Shown: one piece after another, positions 45,884 through 57,276 of the stretch
Numbering within the stretch: position 1 is the first letter of the stretch
Layout: each line of letters begins with the position of its first letter
Assembly (NCBI RefSeq): GCF_001625215.2
Contig: NC_030389.2
Coordinates: 41,095,454-41,159,453, forward strand
Direction: 5' to 3'
From: Daucus carota subsp. sativus
Lineage: Eukaryota; Streptophyta; Magnoliopsida; Apiales; Apiaceae
Length of the DNA stretch: 64,000 nt
The notes under the pieces: generated by a model
What the model was told of the DNA's origin: nothing
The model's database searches: none
The model's input: only the letters and a program-made list of their open reading frames with translations
Translations under genes and position numbers: made by a program

Positions 45884-46039
45884 AGGCAGCTGGTAAATGC
45901 TAGATTAACAATACATCATATTTTTTTTTACAATCTAAACTTATATATTTTATAAACGAGTATATTTTCTAGTAATTTTTGGGAATCCATGTGTTCCGGA
46001 ACAATACAGGATAAAAACTGTTGGGTTACAATAGTTAAC

Positions 46040-47233
46040 TTAAACAAGAGCACTGCCCTTTATGTACTCTGTCAATGCCAGAGCAACCAGACCTAACATA
46101 GCAAATCTACCATTCCACATCTCAGCATCAGATGTCATTAGTCCCCCTGATTTTGTTTCAACACTAACTCCTTTGAAAAGTGGCACCAAAGATGCCAGTG
46201 TTAGTAGCACACTTGTTCCCAGGAACCAGGGAACACCGCCATTAGATATCTGCGAAAACACGTCCTGGCCGTTGGATACTTCCACTGCCATTGCTGCAAC
46301 AAATCCGATCATCGCGAGCCTTCCGTTGATTCTTTCTGGTGCAGGTCCGCTGAATGCTAGTACATCAAAAAAGCTTGTGCTTGCCTGTCCATGCAAATGG
46401 ATACTCCTTTTGTTAATTTAGATATCAATTACTCCCTCCGTCCCGGTCAATAGTATACATTGGGGAACGGGGGCGTGGCACGGACTTTAATGCTTCAATA
46501 TAGTATAGTTCTGTAGATTATTTTTAAAATTTTCTTTTTCTGTATAAAAGTATAAATGTTATACTTTTATACAAAAAAAGAAAATCTTAAAAATAAGTTG
46601 TAGAACTATGTTTTATAAGTGCGTTAAAAAGCGTGTCGAGCAGTGAAAAAGAAACGTATACAATTGACTGGGACAAAGGGAGTACTACTATATATACCTT
46701 TTGAGCTTTATATTGAAACCAACAATATTTTGTAGGAGTAATTAATTACCTTGGGTGTAGGAGGCGGGCTTGATTCCTCCTTCCGGCCATCCTAATTACA
46801 TAGTGAAAACAAACAAACAACTTAATCAAAGCCCCGGGGCTAAACTTATTTTTCACAAATAAGGGTTTATCGGGAGAAAAGTACACAAAATTCTACTTTT
46901 TTTTGAAATAAGTCATTTTTTTGCCAAATAACCAATATGAAACCCCTGTTTAACATTTATATCCAAAAATATTATAAGAAAATACAATTTTTTATAAAAA
47001 AAATAAGCCCTTAAATTTAATGAGTGAAATATGCCACACTGGGTCTATATAGTATTAAGTATTTATATAATGAAGACATGCACTACCTTTGCCATGCACC
47101 TGGTTCGAAGGCTATAAGCACTCCTGGAGAGTGATGGTGCATAGTTGGCCGGAACCAAATTCACCCTTCTTCCGGTGATCGCCGTTGATGCAGGAGATGC
47201 TAGGATCGATTGCATGACGGTTGAAGTGGCCAT
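46040..47233 (-). CDS. ELIP: Early light-induced protein, copy A
   Basis: Minus strand, exons 47233-47087, 46791-46750, 46384-46040; 534 nt, 177 aa. Chloroplast transit peptide rich in Ser/Thr/Ala at the N-terminus (MATSTVMQSILASPASTA). Then the LHC-like core with three membrane helices: helix 1 with ERINGRLAMIGF, helix 2 within PWFLGTSVLLTLASLVPLF, helix 3 with EMWNGRFAMLGLVALA; the Glu/Asn-Arg pairs are the chlorophyll ligands of the family. ELIPs sit in thylakoids and are induced by high light, greening, cold and drying, where they bind free pigments and limit photo-oxidation. A Stowaway lies in intron 2. A second copy lies 3.3 kb to the right. Confidence 0.97.
46432..46682. mobile_element. 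Stowaway MITE in ELIP-A intron 2
   Basis: ctccctccgtcccggtcaat and its inverse attgactgggacaaagggag, TA on both sides, 251 bp. Absent from the same intron of copy B. Confidence 0.92.
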
Positions 47234-47344
47234 TGTGAAATACTGATACGTATATGATGAGTTGCTTCAAGATTTGATCACAGGATCAAGAACTTGCTTT
47301 GTAAATGCTGATGGGATGCTTTATTTCTCCAGGGAGATGAATGT

Positions 47345-47467
47345 ACTTATAGAAGAAGAGAGCATGAACAAGTGAATTTGGTGATTTTGGTCTCCACGTT
47401 ACACAATTTAGGGTTAGTGATGTGCACTGAGATGAGGCCACAATTTTTTGGAAGTAGGTGACGTGGG
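47345..47467 (-). promoter_or_regulatory. ELIP-A promoter: TATA and ACGT boxes
   Basis: On the minus strand: CTATAAGT at 47352-47345, about 115 bases before the ATG; AACGTGGA at 47400-47393; CCCACGTCAC at 47467-47458. The two ACGT-core boxes (G-box/ABRE type, bound by HY5-like bZIP factors) recur upstream of copy B, which supports function; light control is inferred from the family. Confidence 0.6.
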
Positions 47468-47530
47468 TGTGTTCCAGCCAGAAGGAAGTGCTCCCATGAA
47501 TCTGTGGCCTGTAGTGTAAAATGTCATTAT

Positions 47531-48345
47531 TCTGTTAGGTTTCATAATTGATGTAGTGGGAAAAGTACCTATAACTACTGCGTGTCACCATACAAGGACA
47601 GGAAACAAACGAGTCGACAACCACCTAAACTCATCGACCCAGGATCTAAGGAAGAGGTTCGGGGTCACGTGTCTCTTTTAAATTTATTTTTTTTACATTT
47701 TTTCATCATTTTAAATTTGGTAAAATTATAAAAATTTCCTAAAAAATTTAAAAATATATAGATGTTTTTAGAAAATTTACTTCGCGCCCCCTTAACATTT
47801 GTGTGCTAGATCCGCTCCTGGACCCACAACTTATGTCCCATCGACTGAGGTGCATAAATTCAACTTCATCAAAAGACACGGGGTTAGGTAGACTAGCATG
47901 CTCGATAAATACAAATGTGTTAACAGTTCTATTCTCGTTCGGACATCGAATATGGGAAAACAAAAACTGAAGTCCATGTAGAATTTTTAATATGAATTAT
48001 ATTGAAAATTATTTAATTCTCTCAAAATTTTTATATTATCCGGGCGAGAGCTTAATTGAATTATATTATGCCGGGGCTACTTCATAAGTCATGTTTATGC
48101 TTAGAAGTTCGTTGACATTATATAATTTACATACATTTTCATTAATATTATAAAAATCTATAAAATACATAATATTGAGCATTCTTTTTGTTTGTTTACT
48201 TCGTTTCATACATTTTCAAAGATATAGAAAAACAATATCTTTTGTTTACACAGTATATTATTTTTTGAAAATTATGTTTTTTTTAAAAAAAATTATGTAG
48301 TGCATCTGGACTCATAAAGGTAAAAACGGACCAGGTTGAAAATTA
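47531..48345. other. Spacer between the two ELIP units
   Basis: No gene. A possible small inverted-terminal element at about 47637-47822 (ccaggatcta against tagatccgctcctgg), boundaries unsure. Confidence 0.4.
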
Positions 48346-48569
48346 CTCACTAGTCCATATGTCTTGTTTTGATTATCTCATAGTCAAATCGATCGAATTT
48401 CGACCACAAATTACATAAATTATATATTTATTAAAAATTTAAAATTTATATCAACGAAAAATAGATCTAATATACTTTAAAATATATTTTTCAGTTTTTG
48501 AGATGATTAATAATTTCATTTTAATTATCGATCATACAATATTCAAAACAAGACGCGAGATGGAGAGAG
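48346..48569. mobile_element. Stowaway-like MITE
   Basis: Left ctcactagtccatatgtctt, right agacgcgagatggagagag, TA on both sides, 224 bp; inner tcttgttttgat pairs with atttcaaaacaaga-like right half. Confidence 0.75.
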
Positions 48570-48884
48570 TAGTTTCTTATGTGTTTGGAATCATTCGGAT
48601 TCCAAACAGAACGATTACTTCATACACGTGTTACGTGTATATATTACTGTATAACTTTAGTACAATTCTAAATTTAAATATAAGTTATTTTAAAAGTTAA
48701 AAAATTTAGAATGTATATAACATAAATAATTTTTAAGCACGTGAGTTTTGATTAATTAATGGACGACATATATATTTAACTTTTTCAATTTATTGTATGG
48801 TCACTACTGTACATATATTTAATTTTCTTTTTTTTTAAAAAAATATTTAATTTTCTTTTAATCATTGTTCTTAAATACGACAGA

Positions 48885-49071
48885 TCTAATAGTGTTTGTT
48901 TAGAGACAAAGATTTGCAAAAAAAGACATATCATAACTTAGATTTTAGAAAAATGACATCCATTAAATTGCCTATTCTAATAGTGATTATTTAGAGACAA
49001 AGATTTGCAAAAAAAAAAAAAAAAAAACCATAACTTAGATTTTAGAAAAATGACATCCATTAAATTGCCTA
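48885..49071. repeat. Tandem duplication, about 91-bp unit
   Basis: tctaatagtg ... catccattaaattgcc is present twice; the second copy has an expanded A run (16-18 A). It lies at the left border of segmental copy B. Confidence 0.88.
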
Positions 49072-49110
49072 ATAACAGAATCTTTTGAGGTTAAAATAAA
49101 AACAAATAAG

Positions 49111-49184
49111 TGGCTTCGCCCGGGCTCGAACCGGGGACCGTCTGTGTGTTAGACAGACGTGATAACCAACTACACCACGAAACC
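49111..49184 (-). tRNA. tRNA-Val (AAC), copy B
   Basis: Same 74-base sequence and fold as copy A, anticodon AAC. A T5 tract on the minus strand just downstream (tttgttttta) can end pol III transcription. Flanks have diverged, so the identity of the tRNA part points to selection or conversion. Confidence 0.96.
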
Positions 49185-49562
49185 ATGATGTTCTGCAATT
49201 TCAGATTCTATAAGACGTCCTGGTGCCAGTTACTTACACTGATACATACAGCGCAAAGAGTTTAATCTGACTCCTGATTGTTCGGTTAAATACACAAAAA
49301 AAATGGAGATATTGATGCATATAATTCATTTCGTTTAATCTGATATATATAGAGTATTGCAGCTGGTAAATACTCGATTAACAATACATGTTTTTTTTTT
49401 CCTGATAATTTGGATTTATATATCTTACAAATGAGTATAATTCTATTACTTTTCGGTAAAACTTCCGGAGAACACATGTGTTTGGGGACAATCCGGGATA
49501 AACCCATCACTTGGGAAATGACGCTCAATGATACATGTAATTTTTAATTACACCTGTTTAAC

Positions 49563-50520
49563 TTAAACAAGAGCACTGCCCTTGATGTACTCTGTAAAGG
49601 CCAGAGCTACCAGACCTAACATAGCAAATCTACCATTCCACATCTCAGCATCAGATGTCATTAGTCCCCCTGATTTTGTTTCAACACTAACTCCTTTGAA
49701 AAGTGGCACCAAAGATGCCAGTGTTAGTAGCACACTTGTTCCCAGGAACCAGGGAACACCGCCATTAGAAATCTGTGAAAACACGTCCTGCCCATTGGAT
49801 ACTTCCACTGCCATTGCTGCAACAAACCCGATCATCGCGAGCCTTCCATTGATTCTTTCTGGTGCAGGTCCACTGAATGCTAGTACATCAAAAAAACTTG
49901 TGCTTGCCTGTCACAAGCAAAAATTTAATCTCTCTTAAATATTTTATAAATTAAATACGCAGAACCTAGAGGGCGCCATGTGAAAATGTGCATTTCATTT
50001 CAAACGATGAATTTCAAATAACAGGATTTGAGTTGTCATTTCAAATTCTCAGGTTTTTACTAATATTTGAATGTCCTAAATTTCAAATGAAATCCAATTC
50101 ATATTCTTAAACAGATTATTTGTTCAAATTTAGAATTTCAAATGAAATTCAGGTTCGCAAACAAATCATGGTTATTAAATTGAAGCTAACAAACATTCTG
50201 TATAAATCTTATTCACCTTGGATTCAGAAGCTGGAATACTAGTTTGTGGGCTTGATCCCTCCTTTTGACCATCCTACACAATATAAAAAAAAAAAAAAAC
50301 AAATTAAATAATTTCTCTTATAGATTAACTAGCTTGCTCGAAGAACCATGCAATCAAAGTAACAATATATTTCTTATGAATACTTGAACTCATGTACTAC
50401 CTTGGCCATGCACCTAACTCGAAGGCTAGAAGCACTCCCAGACAGAGACCTTCTCGCGGTACTAATGGCTGGTTTAACCGGAGAGGCTAGGATGGATTGC
50501 ATAACTACTGATGAGGCCAT
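49563..50520 (-). CDS. ELIP: Early light-induced protein, copy B
   Basis: Minus strand, exons 50520-50401, 50273-50217, 49907-49563; 522 nt, 173 aa. The mature part is nearly the same as copy A: the last exon differs by one residue I can see (ALAFTEYIKG against ALALTEYIKG). Transit peptide and linker differ more (MASSVVMQSILASPVKPA; exon 2 codes 19 residues, against 14 in copy A). All three helices and pigment-ligand motifs are present. The contrast between an almost frozen exon 3 and diverged exons 1 and 2 suggests purifying selection or gene conversion over exon 3. Confidence 0.97.
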
Positions 50521-50614
50521 TGTATGTGTATGATAATAATAAGATGGCTAAGGGTTTAAGAACTTGGTTTGTTTTAGCTGAGTGAGATGTGCTTTATTAA
50601 TTTCTCCAAGATGG

Positions 50615-50800
50615 GTTTTTATAGAAGAAAAGTGCATGCAGCATGGGCATGAACAAGAGGGAAAAAAAGAGTTAAGGGGAGCCTCTAAATGGCCATTTGG
50701 CTCTCCACGTTGCAATACTATTGTTAAAGTGCAGTGTCACGAGACCCCTGAATGAGTGAACTGTGAAGTGCCCACAAATTTTGGAACTGCACGACGTGGA
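50615..50800 (-). promoter_or_regulatory. ELIP-B promoter: TATA and ACGT boxes
   Basis: Minus strand: CTATAAAAAC at 50624-50615, about 95 bases before the ATG; AACGTGGAG at 50711-50703; TCCACGTCGT at 50800-50791. Order and cores agree with copy A. Confidence 0.6.
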
Positions 50801-50945
50801 CAATGTAGTAGCCAAAAGAGAGTGGCCAGATGAATCTGAGGCCTGGAATGTAAAGTGTCATCTGTGTCCTGAATGAGCAGAAGCTTGCAGTTGCATTCAT
50901 CAACTATCTTGTGAGTGAAAATATAGAAAAGATAAAAAAAAAAAA

Positions 50946-51075
50946 GGGATTATTTCGACCGATCAAATTGGTCAAATTTAATTATTTTCAACCGAAAATG
51001 GTCACTTTTGAATAGTTTTGACCAATCCATAAGTTGGATCAACATTTTAAACCAGATTTAGGTTGAAATTATCCC
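50946..51075. mobile_element. Small inverted-terminal element
   Basis: gggattatttcgacc and, at the other end, ggttgaaattatcccc are imperfect inverses. 130 bp, no ORF. Weakly supported. Confidence 0.45.
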
Positions 51076-51164
51076 CCATAAAAAATAACGGTAAAAATAA
51101 TATTTTTTTTAGTATTTTGTCAGTTAATTTTTACTCAAAAAACTGTTTAGAACTGTTCAGCTAT

Positions 51165-51290
51165 TTAAATATTGGTGGCGTGTCTCTGATGATGGATTAA
51201 TATGATTTTTGACCCGTAAAACTGAATTTTATAGATATTGGTGGCGTATCTTTGATCAATTAATTTGATTTTTGACCCGTAAAACTTAAA
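51165..51290. repeat. Tandem repeat, about 70-bp unit
   Basis: tattggtggcgt ... gatttttgacccgtaaaact occurs twice with small indels. Confidence 0.75.
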
Positions 51291-51536
51291 ACTAAACTAA
51301 ACTCACTTCTAAAATTAACCAACATCATTGTCTGACTATCTTATCATTTTCTTATCAAAATACAAAAGAAACTAAACTAAACTCACTTCCAAAAATTAAT
51401 ATAAATATATCATTCCATCACAAAGAGATTAAAAATAATTACAAAAAAAAAACAAATCTGAGAAGCACTGACCCATTAATTATTAGCATCAACACTCCTG
51501 ATCTGAGATGCAATTATAACGGGAAGAAGAGAGAAA

Positions 51537-54500
51537 ATGAGGTGGTGCAATGTGGCTGGATTGATACGCCTGATTTCATTCTTGAGCTTCGTACCATTTT
51601 TATCATCACTTTCGATTTCAGTAGAAAACATCGAATGCGTGTACGAGTACGCTCTCTATGAAGGTGATAACATCACCGGTAACTTTGTCGTCCTCGATCA
51701 CGACATTTTCTGGAGCTCAGATCACCCCGGCATAGACTTCATTGTGAGCTTCTGTTATTTTCATTTTGTTCTCGGATATTTTCATTTTGTTTTGCATGTG
51801 CATGTGTGACAAGCCAATGTGAATGAATTGTGTTACATTATAGATTCTTTGATGATCATATGAATTTGCTTCTGATTGATCATTCAATTTAGTTATTAGA
51901 AGGCGAAATTGATGTATCAGATATTTAAGTAGTTAGGAGGAAGGCTTAGTGCTTCTGTTCGATGGAAGGATGAAAATTACGAATATAGAATAATTTTGAT
52001 ATTATTTTTTAGGTAAATATTTTTGAAATCAATCCGTTTATCTGTTTATACTAGACTTCGAAGTTACCAATTTTAGAGTTTCTTCTCAAATCGCATCATA
52101 GAAAAATTGTAGGTAGCTTAATGCTTGGAAGTGGGTCGGAGTAAATCTACCCGAAACCAACTAGAAAGTGATCAATTACTCTGTAAGATTATTGCAAATT
52201 TTTTAGCAGTGTGATAAAATTAGTGTGAATCCTAACTAGTTTAGATATCTGAATCCTTGTAAAGAAATGTACCTTAAATTATTTGTTTAGAATTGTATTG
52301 GAGCCTTATCAGTAAACTCCAATGCAGTAGTGAAACTAGTGCTGCAGTTTAGATCTGAACCCAAATATAGAACTGATGAACCCAGTGAGTTGAATATAAG
52401 TGATTTTTTTTATCACACCGACGAATCAAAGTTGCTACTATCCATGCCAAGGATCGTAATGGAGTCCTATTTTAATTTTAGCAAGAAACAACTTTTTATG
52501 AAAAGTATTGATGTCTAAGTTTTATTTTAGCAATGTTTATGGCTATTTAGCATCAGCTTTCATTTTTCTCTTAAGACAGTTTTAGTGTCACATAGACCGC
52601 CCCTTGAGTGGATTGAGGCAGCTTTTTTTTTTTTTTTTGCTAAATAGATTGAGGCAGCTTTGATATTTCTCTTAGACACTTTAGTGTCACACAGATGCTC
52701 TTGAGTGGATCAAGCAATTGCTCGCCACTCAGAATACTTCGGTTGTGTTTATACATTTATCTGATGTCTTCAGATTATTAGTTTGAAAGAAATGCAGGTA
52801 GAGGTGGCAATATGGATGGAAAACCATTAAACCAATCCAAACCAAACCAAAATTGTGAATTTGGATCCATTTGAAATCACATTTAGAAAAATGGATTTGG
52901 TTTGGTTTCTAGTCTCACATTTCTCACAAAATATGATTCTAACCACATTTGGTCTCATTTTTAAGATTTCTTATAATTCTCCACACACACAATTATGTTC
53001 CTTTTCTTTTCTTTCTTTCTTTTTGTTAATTATCACACATGCATACCCCATGATTCGAACTCATGACCTTACTTGGAGAAGCCAAGAGCTTAAACCACTC
53101 CATCAACTTACACACTCACACACACTTTTGTTATATTTAGTATTCATTATATTGTGATTTGAGTGTATTAACTTTTGTTCATTATATAATACTTATTTTT
53201 ACTTACTAAACTAGTTACCCATAATTCAAACTAAAACCATAACCACATTTATTAATATATGGTTTGGAAATGGTTTTGGTTCATCTATCCAAACCAAATC
53301 CATTTTATAAGAACCAAACCCAAACCAAAACCACATTTTGCCACCTCTAAATGCAGGGTCAGTGCGTATTATTTGCATATCTCAAGTTTTGCAATATCTG
53401 CAGGTGACTTCTCCTGGCGGTAATACTATTCACGCTATAAATGGCACATCTGGAGACAAATTTCACTTCAAAGCACCCCGAAGTGGACTTTACAAATTTT
53501 GTTTTCACAATCCTTACTCAACGCCGGAGACCATTTCCTTCTACATACATGTTGGCCATATCCCCAATGATCAGGACCTTGCTAAAGATGGTTTGTCACA
53601 ATTTGACAGAACACTTGTGTCAATTACATATATTAGTGGACTAATCGTCTTTAAGTCTATTATTAGATAATTTCATTCATTATTTAAGTTTCCACTACTA
53701 AAACAATGTATATGAATTATTTTTATATTTTTATATTTTTGTATTTGAGTACCGAATTTGTGGAAAGACTCAGAAACTCTAACTTTAGTTTGTTAATATT
53801 TATTCTGCTGCAGAGCATGTGGATCCAATAAATGTTAAAATCGCTCAGTTAAGGGAAGCATTAGAAGCAGTCGTAGTGGAGCAGAAGTACTTGAGAGCAA
53901 GGGATATTCGTCAGCGCAATAGTAAGCCCTATTGCCTAATTCCTCTCCCTAATAAGATTGGCTTAAGAACTAGTTTCATATATAACGAAACTATAATTCT
54001 AATTTCATATATGCCTCATACCTGTAAACCTCTTTTCCATATATTCTGCTGCGAACATGATGACTAAGTGTGTATGTGTGGTGTAATGATGTGAAGTCCT
54101 GCTGTCACAATACTTCTTAGAACACTGAGATTTACTGGGTACATGGCTGCACCAACAACGACAAACTTTTAAATTTTCTGAATTCTGGAGTTATCTATAC
54201 TATTGACCTGCAGCATTTATCACTTCTAATGATAATTTACGTTTTGTTATAGGCACTTTGCTATATTAAACTGGTTACGAATTTCGCTGTTTCACATCTG
54301 CTGGACATGATACTAACATTACATGACCATGACTTTTGCTTTCTATGAGTAATTCCTTGCATCATCTGTTTTTACATTGAACTCTATAATTATGTGAACA
54401 TAAAAGTGTAGCACATGCTGCCTGGTAATTAGATCAGTATGTCAAAGGAATGAAATATGGGATCACTCTACTTTTCTGAGACAGAAGCATAATCCGTGTT

Positions 54501-55114
54501 CCTAATCTCTTTATGTTGTCAAAAAATAATGCTAAGACTCGTACGTTCTTACCAACACAGAGTAACCCGACCCATCCTCAATTCTATTGCTCCATATATC
54601 CACAAATCTTATCGACTACTCTGCTACAGTCCATCAAATAATCTCAATCGCCTATCCTTCTATCTTTGCGTTATAAATTTCATTGATTTTTAATTTTATT
54701 CACAACTCATCTAATTTCAACCTCTATCCATTTACCCTCCCAAATGCCGCACAAAAAAAGAATTATACAGCAATCGAAGATTATAATTTTGATAATATTT
54801 GCAGTCAGTAAAAGATTGTAGTTGTTGCTAGTATGTAGCATGATGTCTTGAACCGTATTTGAAATCCAACTTGTACGCCAATAAAAAGTTTATTACTGAT
54901 ACCAATCGTTATATATGCCAGTAAATTAGGCTAATGTTCTTAAGACATTATCACAATTAATACCAAAATTTGTATTGCAGTTAATGAGAGCACAAGGAGC
55001 AGAGTAATATTTTACACAATTACAGAGTACATTTTGCTGGCGCTTGCAAGTGCACTTCAAGTCGTGTATATCCGTCGTCTGTTCAGCACGTCAGTAGCAT
55101 ACAATCGGGTTTAA
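51537..55114 (+). CDS. p24 family cargo receptor (p24-beta, emp24/GOLD domain)
   Basis: Exons 51537-51743, 53404-53590, 53814-53921, 54981-55114; 636 nt, 211 aa. Signal peptide at 1-27 (LIRLISFLSFVPFLSSLSIS). GOLD domain at about 30-120 with the two Cys of the family (NIECVYEY and KFCFHNPYS) and HDIFWSSDHPGIDF. Coiled coil at about 135-170 (REALEAVVVEQKYLRARD). One membrane helix (YTITEYILLALASALQVVYI) and the short cytosolic tail RRLFSTSVAYNRV, which lacks the KK signal as in plant p24-beta. p24 proteins form heteromers in COPI/COPII vesicles, sort GPI-anchored and other cargo and retain the K/HDEL receptor. A hAT element sits in intron 1, ending close to exon 2. Confidence 0.95.
52799..53349. 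mobile_element. hAT-type MITE in p24 intron 1
   Basis: Perfect 12-bp ends tagaggtggcaa and ttgccacctcta, with the 8-bp duplication AATGCAGG on both sides (52791-52798, 53350-53357). Interior ccaaaccaaa-rich on both flanks, with a SINE-like insert in the middle. The right edge is 47 bases before exon 2. Confidence 0.93.
53001..53125 (-). mobile_element. tRNA-derived SINE nested in the hAT element
   Basis: Minus strand: box A-like gttgatggagtggtttaagc, 30 bases later box B-like gagttcgaatcatg, then an A-rich tail (aaagaaagaaagaaaagaaa). This is the order of plant tRNA-derived SINEs. Borders are obscured by CA repeats. Confidence 0.6.
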
Positions 55115-55462
55115 TGAGGCACAATTCTAGGTTCTTACCACAGGAAATGTACTGACTGATATAGCAAGTGCCTTGATGAAGTTAGCAGCAGAATCCTTTC
55201 TTATTGCATGGTTCCATAATTTTTTTGTTGATCTTTTTCATCTGTAGCAGACTTCATTAAGCTACTGTCTCATATACAGAAATGAAAAGAGTTGCTACCA
55301 AAATTTTGAGTAGAACAATATGTAAATTATCAACTCAGCTGTTTTGAAATTTTTGATGTTGAGCGGCAGATCTATATTTTTTAGTGAGAAATCAAGCAAA
55401 TATTAAAAAAAATGTGTGTATGTTTTCAAATTTTCTAGAACACTTCTATAATTTATAAAAAG

Positions 55463-55651
55463 GATTTTCTATGGTGTGCCCAAGGGCACACAATAGTCTC
55501 TAACTCCAATAAAAATAGCTCCTTTTGATTGGTGGATGAATAATAAATGATAATGGCCTCCCTGCATTCACATCAACTCCACCAATCAGAATAGGCCATT
55601 TTTATAGAATTTAGTGATTATTGTGTGCCCTTGACACACATTAGAAAGACC
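55463..55651. mobile_element. Fold-back element, GTGTGCCCAAGGGCACAC type
   Basis: Left ctatggtgtgcccaagggca, right gtgtgcccttgacacacatt; inner halves are inverse (ccaataaaaatagctcc / ggccatttttatag; ctccttttgattggtgga / ccaccaatcagaa). Same design as 13793-13985. Confidence 0.7.
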
Positions 55652-55935
55652 GTTTATAAAATTTGAATGGTAAAAAAATGTTGATTCTTTCTGGGGAATA
55701 GATCCTTGATGCCAGATGAGATTCAAATGAATAGCCCTAACATGCAACAGAAATGTGCAGTTGTGTGTAGAATTTTGTGAAATTTTTATCTTGAGAATCC
55801 AAGTTCGAAAGCGCCGCGAGTGTCTTATTCTTTGGTGATGATATCAATATTAAAAATTCTGAAAATGTCAGAATACAAAAACATAAGACCCGTGGGAAGA
55901 AAGTTACCCCTTGAGTTCTCCAAATCACGTTTGTA

Positions 55936-56227
55936 CTTCTCAATTTATGGATCTATTTTGAAATAAACACGCATATTAAGAAAAGTTGGTTAGATAGGAG
56001 TATAATTTTATCTCATGTATCATTAATTAGTGCTAAGTGGGAATATAGTTGAGTTTCAAAGAAAATCACAATAAATATAGAGATTTAGTGCATTGATAAA
56101 TGAGAATAATGTTGAGTTTCAAAAAAGTCACAATTAATATGTAGATAATATTGAAAAAAGAGAGGGACAAATATTTTGGGACAATTTTTTTTTTCCGAAA
56201 GAGACCTATAATTTGAGACGGAGGGAG
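55936..56227. mobile_element. Stowaway-like MITE
   Basis: Right end atttgagacggagggag; the worn left end cttctcaatttatggatct matches its inverse. TA on both sides. Confidence 0.7.
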
Positions 56228-56295
56228 TATATACGAATGTCCTCTGTAAATAGCTTATTTATGTGCGTGTTTTTCCCTGAAAATCAAATCACAAA

Positions 56296-56498
56296 AGAGC
56301 CCCTTGGAGCTAAATACGGCTATTTGGCACGAATTTTATTATGTATATGAAATATGATTTTATAATTTATTTTTTAAATTATCTTTTTTTAATAAAAATT
56401 TAATAAATAATTTTTTGTTAGAAAACCAAATAAAAAATCGTATTTTAGAGAACTATTAAAACGCGTGTCGATTCCTTGCGTATATACAACTGAGGGAG
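56296..56498. mobile_element. Decayed Stowaway-like MITE
   Basis: Inner halves (tttggcacgaattttatt / aacgcgtgtcgattcc) and a right end actgagggag recall the 7033 and 46432 family. Boundaries approximate. Confidence 0.5.
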
Positions 56499-56542
56499 AA
56501 AATATGGTGATAAGAGAAAGATGAATAATCTTGCAACAAATA

Positions 56543-57052
56543 TCTATACTATACTATAATAAACCAACATGGGTATAATTTGTAGTCCAAGGTTTTAGTT
56601 ATATTTTTTGGTTTGGTACTCTCCTTTTGGTACTACAAGTCTACAAATGTGGAGTCAATTAGTATTATAAAGAGTTTCAAATACTAAAAACACTCATAAC
56701 AATACATTATCATATAATATCTCATTAAAAAAATTATAATGAGTATAAATAAAATTAAAAATATACAATTTTTAATATCTTTTTTTAACAAGATTCTTCA
56801 TATAATTCTTTTTAACTTTAACGTGTTATATTTCAATATAACCATTAAACAACCCTTTCTAACTCTAATCTTAAAAATTATTGTTGTCAAAAAAACCAAG
56901 ATTACAAAATTACGTTGAAATTTGATTGATTAGATTACTGAATCTTTCAAAGGTATTACACAATCGGCTATGTTTGGAAAAGATTAGAATTTTCTGAATT
57001 TTTTTATTTTTAAATCTATGTGTACTAAATTCGGATTAAATGTTATAAAATC

Positions 57053-57102
<50 letters not shown>

Positions 57103-57276
57103 GGTTTGTCCATTTATAAGCAATCTGGAGAAAATATAGTCAGTTGAATAATATAATATAATTAAAATTTAATCTATTAATACTAAAATACTAATAAAAT
57201 GATGTTAAAATTTAAATTATAAATAATAAATTACGAATTATATACCCGCCCGTACTTCGTAGGGGTGAAAGGCTAG
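56543..57276 (+). mobile_element. Non-autonomous Helitron upstream of AILP1
   Basis: Starts TCTATACTATACTATAATAA after an A and ends GGCTAG before a T, matching the Helitron rule (5' TC, 3' CTRR, insertion between A and T). A short hairpin, CCCGTAC-ttc-GTAGGGG with one mismatch, lies 10 bases before the end. 734 bp, no Rep/helicase ORF. A (TA)n tract at 57057-57099 is inside. Ends about 160 bases upstream of the next start codon. Confidence 0.82.

Larger units (their letters stand above)
45262..47530. repeat. Segmental duplication, copy A
   Basis: Homologous to 49027-50875 across tRNA, spacer, ELIP exons and promoter. It starts with accataacttagattt in both copies and ends with the shared ggcctg-gtaaa-tgtcat upstream of the gene. 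It carries two MITEs that copy B lacks. Confidence 0.88.
49027..50875. repeat. Segmental duplication, copy B
   Basis: Second unit of tRNA-Val plus ELIP; see 45262-47530. It has no insertion at the sites of the two copy-A MITEs. Confidence 0.88.

Noticed and set aside
46062-46421. Plus-strand frames of 118-119 codons opposite both ELIP third exons (also 49582-49938)
   Set aside because: Conserved only because the antisense ELIP exon is conserved; no start context or introns of their own.
47637-47822. Possible small element ending in tagatccgctcctgg
   Set aside because: The inverted ends match over only about ten bases and no target duplication is seen.
52330-52518. 62-codon frame in p24 intron 1
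   Set aside because: No recognisable domain; intronic.
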